DNA from: Oscillibacter ruminantium GH1
GTDB lineage: Bacteria > Bacillota > Clostridia > Oscillospirales > Oscillospiraceae
Direction: 5' to 3'
Length of the DNA stretch: 64,000 bases
Assembly: GCF_000307265.1 (NCBI RefSeq)
Contig: NZ_DF158896.1
Span: 751,735-815,734 of the forward strand
Part shown: one piece after another, positions 9,301 through 16,638 of the stretch
Numbering within the stretch: the stretch's first letter is position 1
How the letters are laid out: the number at the start of each line of letters is the position of its first letter
The notes under the pieces: generated by a model
Databases searched by the model: none
What the model was told of the DNA's origin: nothing
What the model saw: only the letters and a program-made list of their open reading frames with translations
Made by a program: the position numbers and the translations under genes

Positions 9301-9949
9301 TATTTAAGGAATCGTCGGAGTTGGGGGAGATATTGACTCTGGTTCGGCTGGTGCAGGAAAGCAGCGTTCCGGCGTTTTTACCGCATACGCCGCCCGTCGC
9401 CTGTTCACCTTGAACGGTTCCGCTGACGGAGCAGGAGACGACCCGCCCGCCGGACTCGTTCACGCCGCAGACGCCGCCAATGTTGGAGCGGCCCTGCACC
9501 GCTCCGGAGAAAACACAAGCGGAGATGGTGCCCCGATTGGTTCCCGCAATGCCGCCCACACTGGAGGCCGAGCCGCCGGGGGCGACCGTTCCTTTCACCG
9601 TGAGATTTTTTACCACACCGCCGGGCTGAATATATCGAAACAGACCCTGATTGGACCCGTTTGCATGTACTTCCAGTCCGGAGATGGTGAAGTGGCCGCC
9701 GTCAAATATGCCGCCAAAGGTGGGGATGGGGGTAAAGCCGCAGCCGGTCAACACCAGATCGGTGGACAGACGGACGGTTTTCCCCTGCGACCAAGTGTCC
9801 AGTGTGCAGTTTTCCGCCAGATTCATCAGATCGGAGACGGAGGTGATGTAGATCACATCCGACGATTCCTCAACCGCCAGCGCGGCGGGGGAAACCAGCG
9901 AGAGCAGGAGAACCGCCGCAGTCAGCAGCGGAAAAAGACGTTTACGCAT
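6380..9949 (-). CDS. GLUG-repeat and coiled-coil surface protein with C-terminal membrane anchor
   Basis: The predicted mature product is secreted and anchored. With the ATG at 9949 it has 1189 residues: a signal peptide (MRKRLFPLLTAAVLLLSLVS, cleavage near AALA), a beta-rich region of repeated GGIAG/GGVCG units typical of GLUG motifs (about residues 120-320), a long alpha-helical segment rich in A, L, S, D with heptad-like spacing (about 325-745), a second GLUG-like block with GGIVGEIG, GGVVGRMD and GGVAG (about 770-930), a beta-rich region, and a transmembrane helix with FRRKRKKR stop-transfer (about 1118-1148). The start overlaps the end of the MMPL gene by 8 bases. No catalytic motif is visible. 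The helical part recalls YhgE/Pip-type proteins that also sit with MMPL-like exporters. A role in envelope assembly or as partner of the exporter is inference. Confidence 0.8.
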   Translation of the reverse strand: MRKRLFPLLTAAVLLLSLVSPAALAVEESSDVIYITSVSDLMNLAENCTLDTWSQGKTVRLSTDLVLTGCGFTPIPTFGGIFDGGHFTISGLEVHANGSNQGLFRYIQPGGVVKNLTVKGTVAPGGSASSVGGIAGTNRGTISACVFSGAVQGRSNIGGVCGVNESGGRVVSCSVSGTVQGEQATGGVCGKNAGTLLSCTSRTRVNISPNSDDSLNMAALADGSALDSLTTVSDQSGERSLSGWQDVGGIAGYSSGVVQSCVNSGSVGYPHMGYNIGGIAGRQAGYLSGCSNTGHIQGRKDVGGIAGQCEPYIVMGADSDTLEKLRSALNRLSALIDIALNDADSTSDHISAKLTALGDSADSARDSSKDLIDRTADLLNANVDTLNDLSVAVTNALDKLSPAMDNLSDASDDLATLAARLEPALDALVQAGDIGETAARQLSAAMSDLKTAAQQGKSASDKIKLAAQNLRQAVVIDDQAAVNQALADLGAGLGEMSAALSAAAKAMSSLADALGQTPQDLTAAAAAFAQLSVALNNLSSANGKIAVAVAAIQANTHIDAAKVNAALEQISSAANDLSAASAALESGFEHLHSASNAAGNLSAKLRDAFEKLKPVASAGESAGRKLSNAFDKLKASVEELRKAGDVTFTPVDDDFRAAGDKLYDDLAAVSSGMEELNSTVTSASDLLLEDLRAVNSQFSTVMNLMLDAMDDLRSGLNGDKTLSDHIEDVSAENIAATTLGKTADSTNTGLVEADRNVGGIVGEIGIEYDLDPEDDSSLDISYTATYQSKAVVTGCVNRGNITGKKDCVGGVVGRMDLGLVTACQNYGDAESTGGGYVGGVAGTASSIVRACYAKCTLSGGDYVGGVAGSGKTLTDCVSIVTLTAGKEYLGAVAGYAEDLDRLSSNLFLDTGVGGVDSISYSGHAEPASYDRLRALPSIPTELVSFTLTLTADGETVASIPFLYGADLSLVELPEVPAKEDCFGVWPEFNYDGVHSDVMLEAVYTPWITVLATDAASEGLSLALAEGRFTDQAALESVPQTDISAPVEGAAVFRLSLTGTDLTEDSVTPLRILCPGGGTLWHYGAEGWTQVSTHRSGSYLLTEMHGVSGVFCAVPSDSWLTAILSACGILIALVVLAVILFRRKRKKRLNSGANASVLKNNPSEKASATVSRQASVNEIGKSETRNEKEE

Positions 9950-12467
9950 GGTGGGCGGCCTCCTCTCTGGACGCTGCTTCTCCGGTGGGGGACGGCAGCT
10001 CCGGGGTGGGCGGCTCCGGCGATGGCGGAAGGGCCTTGCTCTCTTCTTGGACAGTCCCGGCCTCCACATTGGCGTTGAGGCTGCCGATAATGGTGCCGTT
10101 GAAGTCCGCGTTGATAATGCCGGAGACATAGCCCCGGACGTGGCCGTTTACCCGCAGCGTCCCGGTGTTCGTCTGCAAAATCCCCTTGTGCTTGAGGGTA
10201 AACGCGGTTTTTTCGATAATCACGTCGCCCAGAAGCAGAATCTGGGGCAGAATGCCCATCACCAGCGCAATGGACAGAATGGTTCCCCGGCCAAGGCAGA
10301 TGCCGATGGAGGAAATCGAGGTGTCGGAGGAGAGAAAGCCGATCAGCGTTCCGGCAGTGGCCAGAATGGTGCCGGAGGTGATGATGGTGGGAAACGCCGC
10401 GTTCAGCGATTCAATAGCGGCCTCCTTTAAAGGCATCTGGTTTTTCAATTGGGTATAGCGGTTGGTGATGACGATGGCGTAATCTATGTTCGCGCCCATC
10501 TGAATGGAGGATACGATCAGATAGCTCAGGAAGAACAGATTGCTCTGGGTCAAATAAGGGAAGGAGAAGTTGATCCAGATGCTGCCCTGAATCACCAGAA
10601 TCAGCAGTACGGGAAGTCCCGCCGATTGGAAAGTGAACACCAGCACCAGAATTACGAAGACAATGGTTAAAATGGAGATCATGGCGTTGTCCCGGGCGAA
10701 GGAGGCGGACAGGTCATAATCGCTGGTGGAGTTGCCCACCAAGAAGACGTCCCCGGTGTAATACCGGGCGGCGGTTTGGTGGAGGGTGGTCAGAAAATCA
10801 AAGGTTTCCTGACTTTCTTCCGGGAGATTCAATTGCAGAACCATGCGGCTGTAATGTTCGCCCTTCAATTGCAGTTTTGCGTCGGTCAGCTGGACATAGA
10901 GATCGTTCATCTCTTCCGTCAGGTCGTTGTCCAGCGTTACATAGCCCTCCTCCATCCGGTCGTGGAGGAAGAGGAACATGTCAATCAGGGGGACGCTGTA
11001 ACTGTCCAGCCCGCCCACCAGCTGACCGTAAGTTTCCTGATCCACCGCATAGGCAGAGTACAGCAGGCGGGCCACCTCAATGTCCAAATCCGTCAGTTCC
11101 GCGAACTGGCGGGGCGTGAGTCGGTCGGTGAGCATGTAGCCGTCCATGGCCTCGGTACTGGAGAGGGCGGTGACGGAATCAATTTGGGGCATGGATTCCA
11201 GCGCGCGGGCCAGACGGCCCTCCGCCTCATAGTCCCCGGTGGGAACCAGCAGCGCCAGCATATTGGTGGAGCCAAACGTCTCGTCCACCTTTTCCTGCGC
11301 AATCTGACTGTCGTTTTTTGTATAGGTGGTAAGGGTGCTGCTGCCGTATACATAGGGGCATTGATTGGAAAAGAAGAACGCTGCGATCAGCACCACCACA
11401 AAGATCGGCGGCATAACGAAGCGGCTTTTGTACACAAACCGGCCCCACACATTGATCTTGGGGACAAAGCTCTTGTGATGGGTACGGTCGATCAGGGAGC
11501 TGAAGCTCATCAAAAGTCCCGGCATCAGGGTGAACACGCTCAAAAGACTCAGCACAATGGATTTCATCAGGACAATGCCCAGATCATACCCGATGCGGAA
11601 CTGCATAAAGGTCATGGCGAGAAGGCCGGAGAGCGTGGTGAGGCTGGAGCCGGAGATCTCCGGGATGGCCTTGCTCAGTGCGGAGATCACCGCCTCCCGC
11701 GCATCCTGCGTCAGCCGCTCCTCGGTGTAGCGGTGACAGAGGATAATGGCATAGTCAATGGCCAGAGCCAATTGCAAAACCACCGCCACGGAGTTGGAAA
11801 TAAAAGAGATTTCACCCAGAAGAAAGTTGGTTCCCTTGTTCAACAGGGCGGCGGTTCCAAAGGTCACCAGAAGCACGGGAATCTCCATATATGTATGAGA
11901 GGTAAACAGCAGCACCAGACAGATGATGACCACGGCGATCAGCATGACCACCTGCATCTCGCTGGCGATGGAGTCCGACTGGGCGTTGCCCACCTCGCCG
12001 GTGTAATAGACATCGTACCCGGACAGGATATCCTTGATGCTGCTGAGCGCATCCGTACTGATGGAGTCCTCCGTCTCTCCGTCATAAGTGACGGAAAAGA
12101 GAGCCGCCGCATCCTTGTAGTGATCATCGGTGTCGTCAAAGGCCACGCTTTTCACGCCCCGGACCGTCTCCATTTTATGGGCCAGCGATTCCGCTTGGGC
12201 ATAAGAGATGTTGTCCACCAGAATGTCGTTGGTGCCAAAGGTGGTGAACTCCGTATCCATGATGGTCAGGCCCTGACGAGTCTCCGTGGAGTCCGGGAGA
12301 TAGGCGGTGATGTCGTTGTTCACCTGCACCCATCCGCTGGCGATGAAGCAGAAGATTGCAAGGCCCACGTATAAGAGATAAAACGCCTTGCGCTTATCCA
12401 CGATAAACGCCGCGGCCTGTTCCACAGGGGACTGCTTTTCACTGCCTCTTTCGGTTTGTTTGCTCAA
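9942..12467 (-). CDS. MMPL/RND family exporter
   Basis: The 841-residue membrane protein has the MMPL/RND layout: one N-terminal transmembrane helix (about 25-45), a large extracytoplasmic loop, five to six helices with the conserved segment LALAIDYAIILCHRYTEER, a second large loop and a second helix bundle with QMGANIDYAIVITNRYTQ. Such proteins export lipids, siderophores or small hydrophobics using the proton gradient. The true start is probably the TTG at 12467, because a perfect AAGGAGG lies 10 bases upstream. The longer GTG/ATG frame lacks such a site. The last 85 residues are unusual: a bactofilin-like beta run (GTLRVNGHVRGYVSG...) and a Pro/Glu-rich tail. It heads the operon that includes the GLUG protein and the hydrogenase genes. 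Confidence 0.88.
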   Translation of the reverse strand: MSKQTERGSEKQSPVEQAAAFIVDKRKAFYLLYVGLAIFCFIASGWVQVNNDITAYLPDSTETRQGLTIMDTEFTTFGTNDILVDNISYAQAESLAHKMETVRGVKSVAFDDTDDHYKDAAALFSVTYDGETEDSISTDALSSIKDILSGYDVYYTGEVGNAQSDSIASEMQVVMLIAVVIICLVLLFTSHTYMEIPVLLVTFGTAALLNKGTNFLLGEISFISNSVAVVLQLALAIDYAIILCHRYTEERLTQDAREAVISALSKAIPEISGSSLTTLSGLLAMTFMQFRIGYDLGIVLMKSIVLSLLSVFTLMPGLLMSFSSLIDRTHHKSFVPKINVWGRFVYKSRFVMPPIFVVVLIAAFFFSNQCPYVYGSSTLTTYTKNDSQIAQEKVDETFGSTNMLALLVPTGDYEAEGRLARALESMPQIDSVTALSSTEAMDGYMLTDRLTPRQFAELTDLDIEVARLLYSAYAVDQETYGQLVGGLDSYSVPLIDMFLFLHDRMEEGYVTLDNDLTEEMNDLYVQLTDAKLQLKGEHYSRMVLQLNLPEESQETFDFLTTLHQTAARYYTGDVFLVGNSTSDYDLSASFARDNAMISILTIVFVILVLVFTFQSAGLPVLLILVIQGSIWINFSFPYLTQSNLFFLSYLIVSSIQMGANIDYAIVITNRYTQLKNQMPLKEAAIESLNAAFPTIITSGTILATAGTLIGFLSSDTSISSIGICLGRGTILSIALVMGILPQILLLGDVIIEKTAFTLKHKGILQTNTGTLRVNGHVRGYVSGIINADFNGTIIGSLNANVEAGTVQEESKALPPSPEPPTPELPSPTGEAASREEAAHHA

Positions 12468-12505
12468 ACTTGAAAAACCTCCTTCATCACTCTGCACCGC
12501 CAAAG

Positions 12506-12566
12506 GCCGTGCGCGGCGATGATATGACTTTTTGCTAGTTTACTCTTTCTAGGGGGAAGAAACAAC
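12506..12566 (-). promoter_or_regulatory. Possible promoter of the MMPL-GLUG-hydrogenase operon
   Basis: In the divergent gap, minus-strand TTGTTT and TAAACT lie 17 bases apart, about 70 bases before the TTG start. The match is moderate only. Confidence 0.4.
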
Positions 12567-12615
12567 CGTTTTGCAAAAATTTCGTATAAAAAGTGGCAAA
12601 ATGCTGGTGAAAAGT

Positions 12616-12644
12616 TTGACAAATTCAGGAAACGCGCGTATAAC
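12616..12644 (+). promoter_or_regulatory. SigA promoter of the MoxR/VWA operon
   Basis: TTGACA (12616-12621) and TATAAC (12639-12644) are separated by 17 bases. This places transcription start near 12651 and rules out the longer frame beginning at 12571. Confidence 0.75.
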
Positions 12645-12705
12645 AAAAGCAGCAAAAAAGGTCGCGGGTCAGGTGGCTGTTCTTGCCCGCGGAATGGAGG
12701 AAAGC

Positions 12706-13632
12706 ATGAGCGAACAGATGGATTTTCTGCGGACGGAGGGCGTGAACCAGCGCCTTTTAGACGCAGTGGAGGACTGGCGGACAAAGCAGGCTCCGGCTGG
12801 ACAAAACGTGGCCCACCGGATTCCAAAGCCCCGCTATCCCTATTACGGAAAGGACGTGTGGGAAGAGGCGATCTCTGCCCTCTTGAGCGGAGAGCATCTG
12901 CTGCTGGTTGGCCCAAAGGCCACCGGAAAAAATGATTTGGCGGAAAATCTTTCCGCTCTGTTTGGCCGTCCTCAGTGGGACGTGTCCTTTTACATCAATA
13001 CCGATGCGGCGTCCCTGATCGGCACGGATACCCTTGCGGATGGAGAGGTTTCCCTGCGTCACGGGCCAATTGCCCGCTGTGCGCTGGAAGGGGGCTTTGG
13101 CATTTTGGACGAAATAAACATGGCCAAAAACGAATCGCTGGCGGTGCTCCACGCCACGCTGGATTTCCGCCGCTGCATCGACGTGCCGGGATATGACCGC
13201 ATCCCCTTGTCGGACGCCACCCGCTTCATCGCCACCATGAACTATGGCTATGCCGGAACCCGGGATCTGAACGAAGCGCTGGCCTCTCGGTTCCTTGTCA
13301 TTGACATGCCGCCCATCACGGAGGAAAATTTGTTGAAGCTGCTGAACCGGGAATTCCCGGGGTTGAAATCAGCCTATGCCCAGCAGTTTATGTGCCTGTT
13401 CACCGACATCCGCAAAAAGTGCGACAGCGCGGAAATTTCCACCAAGGCGCTGGACCTGCGGGGGCTTTTGGCCGCGATCCGCCTGATGCGGCAAGGGCTG
13501 CCCGCTGCGCGGGCGCTGGAGCTGGGCATTGTGAACAAGTGCTTTGACGATTTCGAACGTCAGCTGGTTCAGGACGTGGTCCGGGGCCGCATTCCGGAGG
13601 ACTTGACGGGGCATGACGCCTTTGAAGATTGA
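12706..13632 (+). CDS. MoxR-type AAA+ ATPase
   Basis: The 308-residue protein is an AAA+ ATPase of the MoxR/NorQ/CbbQ type, chaperone-like ATPases that remodel or load cofactors into target complexes together with a VWA partner. Walker A is GPKATGKN (69-76), with Asn in place of the usual Thr/Ser. Walker B is ILDEIN (133-138), followed by sensor-type ATMNYGYAGTRDLNEALASRF. The start at 12706 has GGAGG six bases upstream and lies downstream of a good promoter. The stop overlaps the start of the VWA gene by one base (TGATG), so the two are translationally coupled. The client complex is not evident, as no nitric oxide reductase or RuBisCO gene is nearby. Confidence 0.88.
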   Translation: MSEQMDFLRTEGVNQRLLDAVEDWRTKQAPAGQNVAHRIPKPRYPYYGKDVWEEAISALLSGEHLLLVGPKATGKNDLAENLSALFGRPQWDVSFYINTDAASLIGTDTLADGEVSLRHGPIARCALEGGFGILDEINMAKNESLAVLHATLDFRRCIDVPGYDRIPLSDATRFIATMNYGYAGTRDLNEALASRFLVIDMPPITEENLLKLLNREFPGLKSAYAQQFMCLFTDIRKKCDSAEISTKALDLRGLLAAIRLMRQGLPAARALELGIVNKCFDDFERQLVQDVVRGRIPEDLTGHDAFED

Positions 13633-15350
13633 TGGAAATTCAGGAGAATGAAAAGCGCCGGGCCAGAAATCAGGTTTGGACCGCGGCGGAGGAATACGAG
13701 TTTGAGCCGAGTTTGAAGACCTATGACGCCGAGGGCCGGGCGGACCTGTATTGGAACACGGTGGTGGGCTGCGTCCGCCGGGACTGGGGCGGGGCGCTGG
13801 AGACTTTGTTTGCCTCCTTTGAAGGCTCTGTGGACAGTCAGCTCTATGAGCAGCTTACTTGGTTGGGGTTGGAGAGCGCGGTGTTTGACCGGGAGAGGGA
13901 CCGCCGTCCGGCGATTCCCGCTCTGCGGCGGGGATACGCGCGGCGGGCGCTGGCGGAATATGAGCACTTTCCCTCCGACCGGCCCATCCACGTTCTCTCC
14001 GCCGGGCGCTGCCGGGAGATTCTGGGGCAGGACGCGGCGCTTTCACTGCGGGACAGCGAGATTCTGGCGGCGTTGGATCTGCCCGGCGATTTGGATGGTC
14101 CAGCGCTGGCCCAGCGGCTCCAAGGGGTGCTGACCACCTATTTTGGATATCTCCCCGGCGACGGTGCGCAGTCCGCGTCCGAGGACACGCCCACCGGCAA
14201 AAAGCGCCGCCTGTTCGGCGCTCGGCGGGGAAACCGGGTTCGTCTGCCCGCAGTCCGGGGGTTTGGATACGGCTTTGGAGAACACAGTCAGGATCAGACC
14301 GGAGAAGGCGGCCCAGCGCCTTTGCGACGTCTGGGGGAGATGACCCTTGCCCAGAGTGAAGAAGCGCTGCGAAGCTATATCGCCAGCTATTTCGGAACGC
14401 CGCTGTACTCCAAGGATCAAGTGCAAAAGCTGGAACAGGAGCTGTGCGTGGGCGACCACAAAAACTGCAAGCTGTACTACGCACGGGGCGGAGACGATCT
14501 AGACAAAACCGCCCGGGGCTATGCAGGCGCCCAGCGCCGGGCGGCATTGAAGCAGATGGAGAAGAACAAGGCCGCCTATGACGCGGATTTGACGCGGAAT
14601 CGGGCCAGCATTGTCCGGCTCACCGCCCGCATCCGCAATGCCATGCTGGCCAACTTGCAGCCAACGGTGGTGCGGAGTGCCGCGGGTGTTCTGGACGCCA
14701 TGCGGGTCTGGCGGGCAGAGGCGCTGAACGACGACAAGGTTTTCAACCGGACGCTGCGGGGCGACATGGGGGATTTGTGTGTGGACATTCTGTTGGACAG
14801 TTCCACATCCCAGACCCAGCGGCAGGAGACGGTTTCCGCCCAAGGGTACATGATTGCAGAGAGCCTGACCCGCTGCGGCATCCCCGTGCGTGTGACGGCG
14901 TTCTGCTCCCTCAGCGGATACACGATCATGACCCGCTTCCGGGACTATCAGGAGACGAAGCGCAACGAGAATATCTTCCACTACTTCACCACCGGCTGCA
15001 ATCGGGATGGTTTGGCCGTTCGCGCTTTGGGACGGGAGCTGGACAACGCGCCCTGCGAACACCGATTGGTTATCATTCTCTCCGACGCCAAGCCCAACGA
15101 TGTAATCAAGATCGCTCGCGGCAGCAGCTATCTTGATTACGCGGAGCAGACCGGCGTGCTGGACACCGCCCGGGAGGTCCGGGTTATCACCCGCACCGGT
15201 GCGGCGGTAATCTGCGTGTTCACGGGGGACGACGAAGACCTGCCCTCCGCTCGAACCATCTACGGGCGGAACTTCACACGCATCCGGCAGCTGGATCAGT
15301 TTGCCGACACGGTGGGGAGCCTTATTCAAAATCAGATTCGCAATCTGTGA
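13632..15350 (+). CDS. NorD/CbbO-like VWA-domain protein
   Basis: The 572-residue cytoplasmic protein ends in a von Willebrand A domain with a complete-looking MIDAS: DSSTS (389-393), a Thr/Asn-rich GCNRDGLAVRALG segment, and SDAKPND with the acidic ligand near residue 485. The last feature (LSDAKPND after RLVII) is characteristic of NorD/CbbO proteins. The first 340 residues are poorly conserved and rich in Arg and Glu, with one low-complexity stretch around 190-225. It is the usual partner of the MoxR-type ATPase in front of it. Databases often call such genes nitric oxide reductase activation protein, but the real client here is unknown. Confidence 0.85.
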   Translation: MEIQENEKRRARNQVWTAAEEYEFEPSLKTYDAEGRADLYWNTVVGCVRRDWGGALETLFASFEGSVDSQLYEQLTWLGLESAVFDRERDRRPAIPALRRGYARRALAEYEHFPSDRPIHVLSAGRCREILGQDAALSLRDSEILAALDLPGDLDGPALAQRLQGVLTTYFGYLPGDGAQSASEDTPTGKKRRLFGARRGNRVRLPAVRGFGYGFGEHSQDQTGEGGPAPLRRLGEMTLAQSEEALRSYIASYFGTPLYSKDQVQKLEQELCVGDHKNCKLYYARGGDDLDKTARGYAGAQRRAALKQMEKNKAAYDADLTRNRASIVRLTARIRNAMLANLQPTVVRSAAGVLDAMRVWRAEALNDDKVFNRTLRGDMGDLCVDILLDSSTSQTQRQETVSAQGYMIAESLTRCGIPVRVTAFCSLSGYTIMTRFRDYQETKRNENIFHYFTTGCNRDGLAVRALGRELDNAPCEHRLVIILSDAKPNDVIKIARGSSYLDYAEQTGVLDTAREVRVITRTGAAVICVFTGDDEDLPSARTIYGRNFTRIRQLDQFADTVGSLIQNQIRNL

Positions 15351-15469
15351 GCCTCGTCCAGACGGCGTTTTCCGTCTGCCCCGGATAAAAAATCAGGAGG
15401 AGTGGACGGCGGGCCGGAACCGTGATAAAATAACAAGGCTCACGGGCCGGCGGCCCCAACAGTCATATT

Positions 15470-15497
15470 TTTACGCCGCCGGTAAATACTGTATAAA
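15470..15497 (+). promoter_or_regulatory. Likely promoter of the YihY gene
   Basis: TTTACG and TATAAA are separated by 16 bases, about 24 bases before the coding start. Confidence 0.45.
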
Positions 15498-15520
15498 AAT
15501 GAGGGAGGGAGGATGACGCG

Positions 15521-16393
15521 ATGAACAACTCCACTATGCGGCCACTGCCGAAAAACAAGTTTTGGAGAGGCATCTGCCTGATGGCGCGGCGGTATATGCG
15601 GCACAATGTGACCATACAGAGCGCGGCGCTGGCCTTTTTCCTGCTGTTTGCCATCTTCCCCATGCTGATTTTTGTCAGTGCTCTGCTGGGTCTGCTGCAT
15701 CTGAATGTGGCCGTAACGCTGGCGGACTTGGGAGAGATTTTGCCCAAGGTGGCAGTGGATTTTATTGGGGTGTATCTCGTCCATGTGGAGGCAAATTCCA
15801 ACGTGCGCCTTTTGATGTTCGGCTTGGTGTTCTCCATTTACTTTCCCATGCGGGCGGCCAACACGCTGATGCGCTCCGTGCGCACGGCTTATCACCTTGG
15901 CCCGCCGCGGCATGCGGTGGTGCACCTGATCCGGACGCTGGCCTATACGGTTCTGCTGCTGTTGACGCTGGTGCTGACTCTGACGCTGATGAGCGTCAGC
16001 AACACGGTTCTTCAATACGCGGTGGAGCATTTTCACCTGCCCCAGTTCGTGGCGGAGCTGTGGGCCACGCTGCGTTTCCCGCTGGCGGCGGTGGTGGCGT
16101 GCTTTGCACTGCTGGCTCTGTATGCCATCACACAGGATTCCCGCCAGCCTTGGCGGAATCTGCTTCCGGGTGTTCTGGCTTCATTGGCGGCGTGGCTGGT
16201 TCTGTCGTGGATTTATGCCATCTACATGGAGAATATTGCAAACTACTCCCTGCTGTACGGCTCCATCGGCACGGCAATGGCCCTGCTGGTGTGGCTGTAT
16301 ATGAGCGCGGCAACGCTCATTATGGGGGCGGAGCTGAACGGGACGCTGATCTCCCTGCGTAGGGAGGAAAAGGACGGCCTGAGCGAGGAATAG
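15521..16393 (+). CDS. YihY/virulence factor BrkB family membrane protein
   Basis: The 290-residue protein has about six transmembrane helices and family-typical features: the N-terminal segment with SAALAFFLLFAIFPMLIF, the middle FSIYFPMRAANTLMRSVRTAYHLG, and the C-terminal LLYGSIGTAMALLVWLYMSAATLIMGAELN. Members were once called ribonuclease BN by mistake. Their actual function is not settled, with envelope or transport roles proposed. The ATG at 15521 follows a GGAGGGAGGA ribosome binding site. It is transcribed alone, followed by an intergenic repeat cluster. Confidence 0.9.
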   Translation: MNNSTMRPLPKNKFWRGICLMARRYMRHNVTIQSAALAFFLLFAIFPMLIFVSALLGLLHLNVAVTLADLGEILPKVAVDFIGVYLVHVEANSNVRLLMFGLVFSIYFPMRAANTLMRSVRTAYHLGPPRHAVVHLIRTLAYTVLLLLTLVLTLTLMSVSNTVLQYAVEHFHLPQFVAELWATLRFPLAAVVACFALLALYAITQDSRQPWRNLLPGVLASLAAWLVLSWIYAIYMENIANYSLLYGSIGTAMALLVWLYMSAATLIMGAELNGTLISLRREEKDGLSEE

Positions 16394-16450
16394 TGAGAAA
16401 TAAAGAGGAGGGAGTCCCTTTGGGCCCCCTCCTTTACATTCCTTCCGAAA

Positions 16451-16595
16451 TGCGATAAAATAGCCACAAATCGGTTGCTTTGGCGATTACTCCCATTTAT
16501 TGCAACAACGCTTTGCGCCTGCGATAAAATAGCCGCAAAGCAGCTAAAAGATTGATACCATTTATCGCAACAACGCTTTGCGCCTGCGATAAAAT
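16451..16595. repeat. Tandem intergenic repeat with TGCGATAAAAT units
   Basis: The motif TGCGATAAAAT occurs at 16451 (without its last T difference, TGCGATAAAATAGCC), 16520 and 16585. The two last copies sit in near-identical 36-base blocks (16495-16530 and 16560-16595) containing GCAACAACGCTTTGCGCC. In the second block TTTATCGCA and TGCGATAAA form a 9-base inverted repeat around a small CGCTTTGCG hairpin. The period is 65-69 bases. The cluster lies between yihY and the aminopeptidase gene. Confidence 0.8.
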
Positions 16596-16638
16596 AAACA
16601 GGATTTGGCATACTGTACATCAGAAAGGATGGATGAAC

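Noticed and set aside
10776..12374. Plus-strand ORF of 532 codons
   Set aside because: It is the antisense of the MMPL gene, with His/Gln/Gly-rich composition caused by codon bias.
12571..12705. N-terminal extension of the MoxR-type ATPase
   Set aside because: The region holds a consensus promoter at 12616-12644 and is low in similarity. The ATG at 12706 has the ribosome binding site.
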